From contig JAGLDM010000266.1 of NCBI GenBank assembly GCA_023145595.1, positions 1-6,986 on the forward strand: a DNA stretch of 6,986 bases. Reading direction: 5' to 3'. Under the pieces are notes generated by a model. It saw nothing but the letters and a program-made list of their open reading frames with translations. It was not told the DNA's origin and ran no database searches. The stretch comes from Flavobacteriaceae bacterium (lineage in GTDB: Bacteria; Bacteroidota; Bacteroidia; Flavobacteriales; Flavobacteriaceae). The position numbers and the translations under genes were made by a program. Shown in pieces: positions 1 through 6,388 of this stretch. Numbering within the stretch: the stretch's first letter is position 1; each line of letters opens with the position of its first letter.

Positions 1-46
1 AAGTGGTATGTTAAAAGAACTATGGATAAATTTTAATAAACAATAA
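1..46 (+). CDS. Possible C-terminal tail of an upstream gene (partial)
   Basis: The window opens inside what is probably the end of a preceding gene of the same operon. Frame 2 stays open from base 2 to a TAA at 44-46 and would encode a short tail ending [11 protein letters not shown], two bases before the next ATG. Frame 1 is also open, to a TAA at 34-36, ending [11 protein letters not shown]. The sequence does not decide between them, and no motif is visible in so few residues. The tight spacing to the acetyltransferase is what suggests a coding tail rather than a leader. The product cannot be named. Confidence 0.3.
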   Translation, partial: SGMLKELWINFNKQ

Positions 47-48
47 CC

Positions 49-615
49 ATGATGCACTTAATAAAACACGCTTTAAAAAAACTAGTTTTACTATGGTTGT
101 TTAGCCGTTACGTTGCTAAAAATAAAATTATTCAAGCAGATATTGAGCAAACCATTACTATTAGAAAATGCAAGGCTAAACCCGATACCTTGAAAAAGAA
201 GTTTAACCATCTCATGCTTAACTACCCAGACTTTGCCCTAATATTCTTTTGGAGAATAAAAGGGAACACCCATGCTTGGAGGAAATATTTCACTAAAGAC
301 ATTGATTACAAAATATTTAGAAGCACTAAAATTTCAGGAGGTATGATGTGTTATCATCCATTTGCCACCGTGATAAATGCCAAAACTATTGGATCTAACT
401 TTCAATTTAGAAATAGTCTTACCATTGGTAATAAAGATAATGATAATACTAAAATACCAACCATTGGATCCAATGTGACCGTAGGCCCAAATGTTGTTAT
501 TATTGGAAACATCACAATTGGTGATCATGTGATTATTGGTGCAGGGGCTGTTGTAGTAAAAGATGTACCTTCAAACTGTGTCATTGCTGGAAATCCAGCG
601 AGGATAATTAAATAA
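49..615 (+). CDS. CysE/WcaB-type hexapeptide-repeat O-acetyltransferase
   Basis: This 188-residue protein most likely transfers acetyl from acetyl-CoA to a hydroxyl group, probably on a sugar or glycan intermediate in the cytoplasm. Residues 100-188 form a left-handed beta-helix with hexapeptide periodicity (TIGSN, TVGPN, TIGDH, IIGAG), ending in the typical family tail around [18 protein letters not shown] (171-188). His103 in CYHPFATVI sits where serine acetyltransferases carry the catalytic His of their DHG motif. Residues 1-95 form a helical N-terminal part, as in serine acetyltransferases but shorter than in typical CysE (about 270 residues in total). The start is ATG at 49 or the adjacent ATG at 52; no clear ribosome site separates them. 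The next gene starts 15 bp downstream, so the two are probably co-transcribed. Automated pipelines would likely call this serine acetyltransferase. A role in cysteine synthesis is less likely, given the polysaccharide context, but is not excluded. Confidence 0.85.
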   Translation: MMHLIKHALKKLVLLWLFSRYVAKNKIIQADIEQTITIRKCKAKPDTLKKKFNHLMLNYPDFALIFFWRIKGNTHAWRKYFTKDIDYKIFRSTKISGGMMCYHPFATVINAKTIGSNFQFRNSLTIGNKDNDNTKIPTIGSNVTVGPNVVIIGNITIGDHVIIGAGAVVVKDVPSNCVIAGNPARIIK

Positions 616-630
616 ACTAGAAAGTTATAC

Positions 631-1740
631 ATGTTAAAAAAAACACGGATTTTGTTTACCATTCCTAACTTTGATACTGCTGGCAGCGGAAAATCAGTCT
701 ATGATTTGGTAAAAAATATAGATAGAACCATTTTTGAACCTGAAATATGTTGTTCTCGTCGTGATCAAGGTTTATTTTTTAAAGAGGTAGAAAAGTTAGA
801 TGTGAAAATTCATATTTTCCCAACTAAAACTCATTATAGACCTTGGATTACCTTTTTGTTTAGAGTGCTTAAGATTCGTAAATTTTTTAAGCAGAATAAA
901 TTTGATATCATTCATTCTTGGAATTGGAGTTCTGATATTTCCGAACCCTTAGCAGCGCGATTAGCTGGAATCCCTTTTGTTTATACAAAAAAGGCTATGG
1001 GCTGGGGGGGGAATAGATACTGGACTTGGAAGTCTAAATTAAGCACAAAAATTATCGTCGTAAATAGAGATATGATTCATCAGTATTTTACTAAAATGAT
1101 GCATAAGGTGGAACTATTTCCTTTAGCAATAGATACCAATTATTATAAACCTTCAAGTATTGACTACAGTATTTCTAAAGAAACATATTTTAAAAAAGAT
1201 GATTTTGTTATATTGTCTATAGCAAATTTAGTGGAAGTAAAAGGTGTCGAGATCCTTTTTGAAGCCATTCAAAAGATAAACAATGACCAAATCAAGGTCT
1301 TGATTGTTGGAAAGGATACCAATGATTATGGAACGCAGATGAAACAACGATATGCCTCCAATAAAAACATCATTTTTGCAGGAAAGCAATTGGAAGTAAG
1401 ACCTTTTTTACAGATGGCAGACCTCTTTGTTATACCAACCAAAGATGAAGGTAGAAGAGAGGGTATACCAAATGCGCCTCTTGAAGCAATGGCTACAGAA
1501 TGTGTGGTGATTGGTTCTAATGTATCTGGAGTTAAAGACATCTTAAATGAATTTCCAGCGTATTTGTTTGAAGCGAGTAATGTTGATGAACTTGCAAAAA
1601 AAATAGTAAGGGTAAAAAACATGAACGATAATGAAAGAAATAAACTAGCAAAAGACATGCGAGAGCAGGTGATTAAAGAATTTTCAATTGAAGAATTCCT
1701 TAAAAAACATGAAAAGTTATATCTAAGCATTATAAAATAA
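631..1740 (+). CDS. GT-B glycosyltransferase, GT4-like (group 1)
   Basis: This 369-residue cytoplasmic enzyme probably transfers a sugar from a nucleotide-sugar donor onto a growing surface glycan. The N-terminal Rossmann domain (about 1-170) opens with RILFTIPNFD and a Gly-rich loop GSGKSVYDLV (18-27), equivalent to the GGAE loop of GT4 enzymes. FDIIHSWNWSSD (91-102) is the usual acceptor-domain segment. The linker VELFPLAIDTNYYKP (160-174) matches the family's 'ipnGiDt..F.p' signature. The C-terminal donor-binding domain has LSIANLVEVKGVEIL (195-209) and an EX7E motif formed by Glu277 and Glu285 in REGIPNAPLEAMA. Length is normal and no break is seen. The donor and acceptor sugars cannot be read from the sequence. 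An eight-G run lies in codons 125-127 and could make expression switchable. The gene is probably co-transcribed with the acetyltransferase upstream. Confidence 0.92.
   Translation: MLKKTRILFTIPNFDTAGSGKSVYDLVKNIDRTIFEPEICCSRRDQGLFFKEVEKLDVKIHIFPTKTHYRPWITFLFRVLKIRKFFKQNKFDIIHSWNWSSDISEPLAARLAGIPFVYTKKAMGWGGNRYWTWKSKLSTKIIVVNRDMIHQYFTKMMHKVELFPLAIDTNYYKPSSIDYSISKETYFKKDDFVILSIANLVEVKGVEILFEAIQKINNDQIKVLIVGKDTNDYGTQMKQRYASNKNIIFAGKQLEVRPFLQMADLFVIPTKDEGRREGIPNAPLEAMATECVVIGSNVSGVKDILNEFPAYLFEASNVDELAKKIVRVKNMNDNERNKLAKDMREQVIKEFSIEEFLKKHEKLYLSIIK
1004..1011 (+). repeat. Eight-G homopolymer inside the glycosyltransferase gene
   Basis: A run of eight G spans the end of the Trp125 codon and two consecutive GGG glycine codons (Gly126, Gly127). 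GGG is an unusual glycine choice in such AT-rich DNA. As read, the tract keeps the gene in frame. Adding one G gives Gly127-Glu128 followed at once by TAG. Removing one G gives nine further residues and then TAA after residue 136. Both variants would lose the whole donor-binding domain. This is the layout of a slipped-strand contingency tract, although one genome copy cannot show variation. Confidence 0.85.
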
Positions 1741-1778
1741 ATCGGTACTGCCACAAATTTAGTGGAAATTAAAATCGA

Positions 1779-1808
1779 ATGTCATTCCTGCCTACGCAGG
1801 GATGACAT
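1779..1808. repeat. REP-like imperfect palindrome in the 1741-1861 gap
   Basis: Two 13-base arms, 1779-1791 and 1796-1808, are complementary apart from one G-T wobble and flank a four-base loop CTAC (GTAG on the other strand). The arms are GC-richer than the surrounding DNA. The core GTCATTCCTGC resembles the short dispersed extragenic palindromes (GTCATTCCnGC type) that occur in many copies in various bacterial genomes. No U-rich tract follows on either strand, so it is not a textbook terminator, but as RNA it would fold strongly and could shield the 3' end of the glycosyltransferase message. A weaker hairpin (CCAC/GTGG, 1751-1765) lies just upstream. The rest of the gap shows no TAnnTTTG promoter, so the sulfotransferase may be read through from upstream. 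Confidence 0.7.
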
Positions 1809-1861
1809 AAAACAGAATTTTATCAATATCCATAAAAATAAGGGTAGAACCAATAAACCGT

Positions 1862-2851
1862 ATGAATAAGACTCAATACAACCCATGGAAATCCAAACAG
1901 CCAGAAAACTTACCAGATTTTATAATTGGAGGTGCTATGAAATCTGGAACTACAAGTTTGCATGCTATTTTAAATAACCATCCTGATATTTCAATTACCC
2001 ATAATGAACTTGGTTTTTTCGATATTGATTCTGTTTTACAACATCCAGATTTTAATTTTTATAATACCGAAAATCAAACATGGGTGACCCAATCTATGAA
2101 AGATCAACCAGAATTATTATGGAATTGGTATTATTCGCAATTTGCAAAGATTAAAAATAAAGGACCTATTATTGGAGAAGACTCCACGACCTATTTGTCT
2201 TCAGAAACTGCTGCTAAGCGTATCGCTCTGCAAGATAAACCGATTAAACTCATTTTTATCCTACGTCATCCAACAAAAAGAGTAATATCTAATTATCTTC
2301 ATCTGTTAAAATCAGGAAGAGCTATTTACTCTCTAGAAGACACTTTACGTTACAATCCTAACAGTATTATTAGACGTAGTTTATATAAAGAGCAGTTAGA
2401 AAATTATTATAAACACATTCCATTTGAAAGAATCAAAGTTGTATTATTTGAAGACTTTATTCAGAATAAAGAGCAATGTATAGGTGAGATTTGTGATTTC
2501 CTCGGATTAGATTTTCAGAAGTTAGATACAGCAGTTTTTGATACACATGCTAACAAAACGAAAATTCCGAAGCGCATAAAATTACAACTCTTAAGGAATA
2601 AGTTGTTGCAGAAGCGTAATAACTATAGATACTCTATTTTTTTACCCATTAAAATAAAAGTTCTAGGTAAAGTGCCTTTAAGATATAGAATGGTTGATAA
2701 GTTACATAAAAAGATGAATCCGAAAACAAGTGATTATAGTTTCAAACCTTCAGAATCTACACTCAATTTTCTCGATAATTTTTTTAAACAGGAATTAGAA
2801 GGTCTTGATGGCTTGATTAATAAAGATGCTTGTTCAAAGTGGTTTAAATAG
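1862..2851 (+). CDS. PAPS-dependent sulfotransferase
   Basis: This 329-residue protein belongs to the sulfotransferase superfamily, which moves sulfate from 3'-phosphoadenosine-5'-phosphosulfate (PAPS) to a hydroxyl or amine. The 5'-phosphosulfate loop is IIGGAMKSGTTSLHAIL (21-37), with Lys27, Ser28, Gly29, Thr30 and Thr31. The 3'-phosphate site is FILRHPTKRVISNYLH (132-147), with Arg135 and Ser143. GEDSTTYL (105-112) matches the conserved GExTPxYL segment of heparan-sulfate-type sulfotransferases, and FEDF (196-199) is a further family element. There is no signal peptide or membrane segment, so it should act in the cytoplasm, where PAPS is made. In this locus a glycan or lipid-linked oligosaccharide is the likely acceptor (inference). 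The start is ATG at 1862, with no good Shine-Dalgarno sequence, as is usual in Bacteroidota. A 121-bp gap with a palindrome separates it from the glycosyltransferase. PAPS synthesis genes are not in the window. Confidence 0.9.
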   Translation: MNKTQYNPWKSKQPENLPDFIIGGAMKSGTTSLHAILNNHPDISITHNELGFFDIDSVLQHPDFNFYNTENQTWVTQSMKDQPELLWNWYYSQFAKIKNKGPIIGEDSTTYLSSETAAKRIALQDKPIKLIFILRHPTKRVISNYLHLLKSGRAIYSLEDTLRYNPNSIIRRSLYKEQLENYYKHIPFERIKVVLFEDFIQNKEQCIGEICDFLGLDFQKLDTAVFDTHANKTKIPKRIKLQLLRNKLLQKRNNYRYSIFLPIKIKVLGKVPLRYRMVDKLHKKMNPKTSDYSFKPSESTLNFLDNFFKQELEGLDGLINKDACSKWFK

Positions 2852-3126
2852 ATTTTTATTATAAAACCTTAGACTTTTTATTGTTAATGCGAGTCAAGAG
2901 TTGAAAATAAAAAAACAAGTTTAATTAGTTAATAAGGAATAGTTTGATTAACGTTAAGTTGTTGTCTTTTAATGTTTTTAACCGTAATAAATTTATAGGG
3001 TAGAATTTGTTGTTTAATTTATTTGGACTTATTATATTTGATAAATATATCAAGATGCGATATTATGGATTAATTATAGCGCCTTGAAAGTATTAAATAT
3101 TTATACTCATTTTTATTTAAGGTTAT
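2852..3126. other. AT-rich intergenic gap between the two gene groups
   Basis: This 275-bp stretch holds no convincing gene on either strand. It separates the sulfotransferase from the more AT-rich phosphoethanolamine transferase unit. A perfect 10-bp palindrome TTAACGTTAA lies at 2948-2957, and a promoter-like pair lies at 3010-3040. No GC-rich hairpin with a T-tract follows the sulfotransferase stop, so a clear terminator is not visible. Confidence 0.6.
3010..3040 (+). promoter_or_regulatory. Predicted Bacteroidota-type promoter for the EptA-like/acyltransferase pair
   Basis: TATATTTG at 3033-3040 matches the Bacteroidota sigma-A -7 consensus TAnnTTTG exactly. TTG at 3010-3012 lies 20 bases upstream, the expected spacing for the -33 element. 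Transcription would start around 3044-3048, leaving a leader of about 80 bases before the TTG start codon. An AT-rich inverted repeat overlaps the -7 box and the start point (arms 3033-3039 and 3043-3049). It could be an operator, but such repeats arise easily by chance in this composition. Confidence 0.5.
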
Positions 3127-4737
3127 TTGAAAAATAAATATCATAAGCAGATTAATATATTATTGATTTTTGCGTATACATGTATAATTTTTTTTCCAAA
3201 TTTTATATTTGAACTTAATATATCTAGTTTTCTTATAGTAATAGTTGCATACTTTTTTTTATACCTTTTTTTTTCAATAAAATTGTTCTTTGTTTTTACA
3301 ATTCCTATTTATTTTTTATCAATTATACAGTTGTTATTTTATTACACGATAAACAAATCAATAATAAGTCCAACTCTTATTCAAATTTCTTTATATCAAT
3401 CTAGTTTTGATGAAAGATTGTCTATTATAATGGGAAATGGTTTGTTGATAACTGTTTCGTTTATTTTTTTAGCTGTTTTGCTATTAAAATCAGAGAAAAT
3501 TAAATTTAAAAAAATATCAAAATTAAAATCAGGATTGATACTAATACTTTTGATATGCATAGCGTTTTATTCAATTACTAATTCTGAAAAATATCAGAGA
3601 AAATATAATGATTCAAGTTTTAGTTTAAAATATAGCACACTGTTAATAGTCAAACAAACGTATCCTCTAAACCTATTAAGAAATATAAGAACCGCGTATC
3701 TTATCCATAAAAAAACAAAGTTGTATCATCAACAAACTACTGATTTTAGTTTTGGTTTTCCGAAAATTCAAAGTAATGATAAAGATGTAATTGTTATGAT
3801 AATTGGTGAAAGTGCACGGGCAATGAGTTTTGGAAAGAATAATACATCCACTTCTACAACCCCATATCTAGATGAAAGGAAAAATGTAATTTCTTTCAAA
3901 AATGTTTTCACTCCTTACAGTTCAACTTCAAGTAGTCTACCATTTTCTTTATCAAGGGTTGAAGCCAAAAACTGGAAAAATGACATGTATAATGAAAAAA
4001 GTATAATTTCAGCAATGAGAGAATTGGGATATACTACTTTCTTTATAGATAATCAAGAACTAAATAATGGATTGATCGATTTTTATAAACTTGAGTCAGA
4101 TCATTATATTAAAAGTAATAAACTGAGATCTTATGATGAGGTTTTACTGCCAATTTTAGATAGTGTATTAACTAATAATACTTCAAATAAAAAATTTATA
4201 GTATTACATAGTTATGGGTCGCATTACAATTATACGAGTCGTTACCCTAGGAGTATGGCATATTATAAACCAGACCATTTTAAATCATACAAAATTGAAA
4301 ATAAAAAAGCCATTAAGAATGCTTACAATAATTCTATACGTTATACTGATTATTTTTTAGATCAAGTTATATCTCATTTAGAGGGAATGAATAGCGGTCT
4401 TTTATATTTTTCAGATCATGGAGAAAATGTGTATGATAATGAGGATGGTTTAATTTTTCACGGGTACTCAAAGCCTAATATGTATACCTTAAATATTCCG
4501 TTGATTGTATGGCTTTCAGATTCTAAAAAATTGAAATCCCCAGAAATTTTAAAAAATGTAAATTTTAATATTAATAAAAGGATATCAACAAAGTCTATTT
4601 TTAGTTCAGTTTTAAACTTAACTCTTTTAGATACAGCCTATTACCAACAGAAGAAAAGTGTTTTTAATAAAAAATTAAAAACTGAAAAATACAGATACTA
4701 TTTTGATGAATTAAATAATATAATTCCAATTGAATAA
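3127..4737 (+). CDS. EptA-like phosphoethanolamine transferase, inner membrane
   Basis: This 536-residue protein has the EptA/PEtN-transferase architecture (sulfatase/alkaline-phosphatase fold). Five hydrophobic segments (about 9-27, 32-50, 53-73, 103-120, 135-150) precede a periplasmic catalytic domain from about 215. Catalytic landmarks are VIVMIIGESARA (221-232, metal ligand Glu228), a Thr/Ser-rich nucleophile region TPYSSTSSSLPFSLSR (262-277, probably Thr267 or a neighbouring Ser), LHSYGSHYNYTSRYP (360-374), SDHGEN (429-434, Asp430 and His431) and FHG with His445. Family members move phosphoethanolamine from phosphatidylethanolamine to lipid A, core sugars or other glycans; the acceptor here is unknown. 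The start is TTG at 3127: an in-frame stop lies at 3118-3120, and the first in-frame ATG (residue 102) would delete three membrane segments. The gene is visibly more AT-rich than those upstream. A transferase of another phospho-group remains possible. Confidence 0.87.
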   Translation: MKNKYHKQINILLIFAYTCIIFFPNFIFELNISSFLIVIVAYFFLYLFFSIKLFFVFTIPIYFLSIIQLLFYYTINKSIISPTLIQISLYQSSFDERLSIIMGNGLLITVSFIFLAVLLLKSEKIKFKKISKLKSGLILILLICIAFYSITNSEKYQRKYNDSSFSLKYSTLLIVKQTYPLNLLRNIRTAYLIHKKTKLYHQQTTDFSFGFPKIQSNDKDVIVMIIGESARAMSFGKNNTSTSTTPYLDERKNVISFKNVFTPYSSTSSSLPFSLSRVEAKNWKNDMYNEKSIISAMRELGYTTFFIDNQELNNGLIDFYKLESDHYIKSNKLRSYDEVLLPILDSVLTNNTSNKKFIVLHSYGSHYNYTSRYPRSMAYYKPDHFKSYKIENKKAIKNAYNNSIRYTDYFLDQVISHLEGMNSGLLYFSDHGENVYDNEDGLIFHGYSKPNMYTLNIPLIVWLSDSKKLKSPEILKNVNFNINKRISTKSIFSSVLNLTLLDTAYYQQKKSVFNKKLKTEKYRYYFDELNNIIPIE

Positions 4738-4740
4738 TTT

Positions 4741-5874
4741 ATGAAGAGTATTTGTTTTGGCATATCTAAGAATGATACGGTTTTTTTAAAAGGATTAGCA
4801 ATACTATTGATAACATTACACAATATAATCCATCGGTTACCTGAAATGCCAGTTGAAAATGAATTTTCTTTTCATGAAGGGGGAGGTCAAGTTTTTTTCA
4901 CATCTTTATTTTTTAAATATCCATTTGATTACTTTTTTTCATTTCTAGGGCATTATGGCGTTCAAATGTTTATTTTTTTATCTGCCTATGCGTTTTATTT
5001 AAAGAAAGATGAAATTTTAACCTCAAAGTTCTGGGAGTTTTTTTTTGTAAGATATAAGGCTATCTTAATTCCTTTTTCAATAGGAATTATAACAGTATCA
5101 TTATTAAATGTTTTATTGAGGGTCTTTATATACCCTGACACCCATTTAGTAACAATTTTGAATAGTTTTTTTGGTGCCTATATTGGAGGTGTATTACATT
5201 TATTAATGCTACATCCATTTTTACCGGATGCTTTTCCAGGAGGTTTAGGCCCTTGGTGGTTTATCTCATTTATTTTACAATTTTATTTAATATTACCCTT
5301 GCTAATCAAAGTAAATATAACTTTAAAAAATACAGTTGTCATAATATTTTTTTCGATTTTAGGGAGTTTTGTAATTAGTAATGCCTTGCCTGAATTTAAA
5401 TTATATTATACAGTTTTCGGACATTTTCCAGAAATTTTTTTAGGGTTCTATTCTGCTAAATATTTAAACAATTATAAACTGGATCTTAAATCAAGTCTAA
5501 TGCTTTTTTTAACTTCATTCTTTATATTATTAGTTTGTAATTCTAATTCATATTTGTGGTATTTCGCTAACATTCCAGCTATAATTAGTTTTTATATTTT
5601 ATTCAAATTCATATATTTAATACCAATTAGTTTTTTAAAAAAAAGTATTTTTTTTATAGGTAAGATTTCCATGTATATATTTATTTTAAATGGAATTACT
5701 AGAGAGTTTTTTATTTTTTTTATAAAGGCTTATCCTAATAATAGTTTTATATATGTAATTTGTCTTGTACTGTATTTAGGGTCTACTATTATGTTATCCT
5801 ATTTTTTATTTAAAATTCAGTCGAGTTTATCACAAAAAATAAAATTCAAAGTTAACTATCCTAAAAAGAGGTAG
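4741..5874 (+). CDS. Acyltransferase-3 family membrane protein (OafA-like)
   Basis: This 377-residue, very hydrophobic protein has about ten membrane segments and the landmarks of acyltransferase family 3, which acylate (often O-acetylate) sugars on or across the inner membrane. FLKGLAILLITLHNIIH (15-31) carries the first-helix motif with candidate catalytic His27; the usual Arg of 'LRGLA' is Lys17 here. GHYGVQMFIFLSAYAFYLK (70-88) matches 'G.gVdlFFvlSGf'. FFVRYKAILIPF (101-112) is the basic loop before the next helix. GPWWFISFILQFYLILPLL (170-188) matches 'lWsLsvE.qfYll.P'. GKISMYIFILNG near 306-317 matches the C-terminal 'G.iSY.iYLlH', with Asn in place of the usual His. The start ATG lies 3 bp after the upstream stop, so it is very likely translated from the same message as the phosphoethanolamine transferase and may modify the same acceptor. 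No clear terminator follows. Confidence 0.87.
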   Translation: MKSICFGISKNDTVFLKGLAILLITLHNIIHRLPEMPVENEFSFHEGGGQVFFTSLFFKYPFDYFFSFLGHYGVQMFIFLSAYAFYLKKDEILTSKFWEFFFVRYKAILIPFSIGIITVSLLNVLLRVFIYPDTHLVTILNSFFGAYIGGVLHLLMLHPFLPDAFPGGLGPWWFISFILQFYLILPLLIKVNITLKNTVVIIFFSILGSFVISNALPEFKLYYTVFGHFPEIFLGFYSAKYLNNYKLDLKSSLMLFLTSFFILLVCNSNSYLWYFANIPAIISFYILFKFIYLIPISFLKKSIFFIGKISMYIFILNGITREFFIFFIKAYPNNSFIYVICLVLYLGSTIMLSYFLFKIQSSLSQKIKFKVNYPKKR

Positions 5875-6037
5875 TAGTATAAAGTTTATTAAACCGAACA
5901 TCTTGAAAAAACAAATATTTATGAACTTAATCAGATAGAATTAATCTGTTATTTTTCAACTTTGGTCAAAAAGAGTGTAGTCTCAATTAATGATGATTAT
6001 GCTATTGTTAGCAAAAAATACAGAATAAATATTTCTC

Positions 6038-6051
6038 ACGGTAATTACCGT
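6038..6051. promoter_or_regulatory. Perfect 14-bp palindrome, probable HigA operator
   Basis: ACGGTAATTACCGT reads the same on both strands. It lies 43 bp upstream of the chosen higB start and immediately upstream of the -7-like box at 6069-6076, covering the expected -33 position. A partial half-site (TTGGTAAC, 6053-6060) follows. HigA antitoxins and HigBA complexes commonly repress their own promoter by binding such palindromes through the antitoxin helix-turn-helix. The binding itself is inferred from position and symmetry. It is GC-richer than the flanks, which makes chance less likely. Confidence 0.6.
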
Positions 6052-6068
6052 ATTGGTAACTTTTTTTA

Positions 6069-6076
6069 TATCTTTG
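6069..6076 (+). promoter_or_regulatory. Predicted -7 element of the higBA promoter
   Basis: TATCTTTG is an exact match to the Bacteroidota -7 consensus TAnnTTTG. It would start transcription around 6080-6084, a short leader of roughly 12-15 bases before ATG 6095. No good TTG -33 element sits at the usual distance; a TTG at 6053-6055 is only 13 bases away. The expected -33 position falls in the palindrome. If correct, this promoter rules out the longer reading of the toxin gene beginning at 6053. Confidence 0.5.
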
Positions 6077-6094
6077 TCGTATATTTTAAAGTTA

Positions 6095-6388
6095 ATGAGA
6101 GTTTTTTCAAAAAAAATACTTCGAGAATTTTGGGTAAAACACAATGATTCTGAAGAACAACTTAAAACGTGGTACAATGAAGCCTTAAAGGCTAAATGGA
6201 AAAACCCTTCGGACATTAAAGCAGAATATGTTAAAGCAAGTATTTTAAAAGGAGGGAGAGTTGTCTTTAATATTTGTGGCAATAAATACCGATTAATTGT
6301 TGAAATCAATTACGAAAGACAATGGAATTTTATCCGATTTATTGGCACACACACTGAATATGATAAAATTAATGCAGAAAAAATCTAA
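6095..6388 (+). CDS. higB: HigB-type mRNA interferase toxin (RelE superfamily)
   Basis: This is a 97-residue toxin of a type II toxin-antitoxin system. Its family cleaves mRNA, mostly at the ribosome, and arrests growth when free of antitoxin. The protein begins MRVFSKKILREFW, typical of HigB_toxin-family proteins. Residues 20-45 hold the helical EEQLKTWYNEALKAKW region. The C-terminal half (51-91) carries the RelE-fold strands GGRVVFNICGNKYRLIVEI and the conserved NFIRFIGTHTEYDKI. The frame is open further upstream, to an ATG at 6053, but that adds 14 hydrophobic residues unlike the family and lies upstream of the predicted promoter, so ATG 6095 is chosen. The stop TAA shares one base with the antitoxin ATG (TAATG), indicating translational coupling. 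Toxin-first order is normal for higBA. The gene looks intact and full-length. Confidence 0.9.
   Translation: MRVFSKKILREFWVKHNDSEEQLKTWYNEALKAKWKNPSDIKAEYVKASILKGGRVVFNICGNKYRLIVEINYERQWNFIRFIGTHTEYDKINAEKI

Noticed and set aside
334..528. 64-codon frame on the minus strand
   Set aside because: It is antisense to the hexapeptide repeats; the regular Ile/Asn/Gly pattern is the mirror of the acetyltransferase codons.
49..615. Dedicated serine acetyltransferase of cysteine biosynthesis (cysE)
   Set aside because: The family match is real, but the shorter N-terminus and the polysaccharide neighbourhood favour sugar acetylation; no cysteine-pathway gene is nearby.
682..711. GSGKS in the glycosyltransferase read as a Walker A (P-loop) nucleotide site
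   Set aside because: It occupies the N-terminal Gly-rich loop position of GT4 enzymes, and the rest of the protein carries GT-B features (EX7E), so it is not an ATPase.
1326..1754. 142-codon frame on the minus strand
   Set aside because: It lies almost entirely antisense to the donor-binding half of the glycosyltransferase, which has clear motifs; its Ser/Phe-rich translation is typical of an antisense shadow.
3253..3274. Long T runs (T8 and T9) in the EptA-like gene, and a T9 at 5038-5046 in the acyltransferase gene, as slippage tracts
   Set aside because: TTT phenylalanine codons in membrane helices of an AT-rich genome produce such runs routinely, unlike the G8 run; there is no specific reason to call them switches.
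3127..4737. Sulfatase that removes sulfate, which would pair with the sulfotransferase
   Set aside because: The fold is shared, but five N-terminal membrane segments, the Thr/Ser nucleophile region and the lack of the sulfatase C/S-x-P-x-R formylglycine motif point to a phosphoethanolamine transferase.
5928..5952. Weak stem (CAGAT/ATCTG) after the acyltransferase gene as a terminator
   Set aside because: Only five base pairs, AT-rich, and more than 50 bp after the stop; it is not convincing.
5962..6147. Open frame of 61 codons upstream of and overlapping higB
   Set aside because: It starts at TTG, has no recognisable domain, runs through the predicted operator and promoter, and overlaps the well-supported toxin in another frame.
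5983..6309. 108-codon frame on the minus strand
   Set aside because: It is antisense to most of higB and its promoter, has no recognisable motif, and is explained as a shadow of AT-rich coding DNA.
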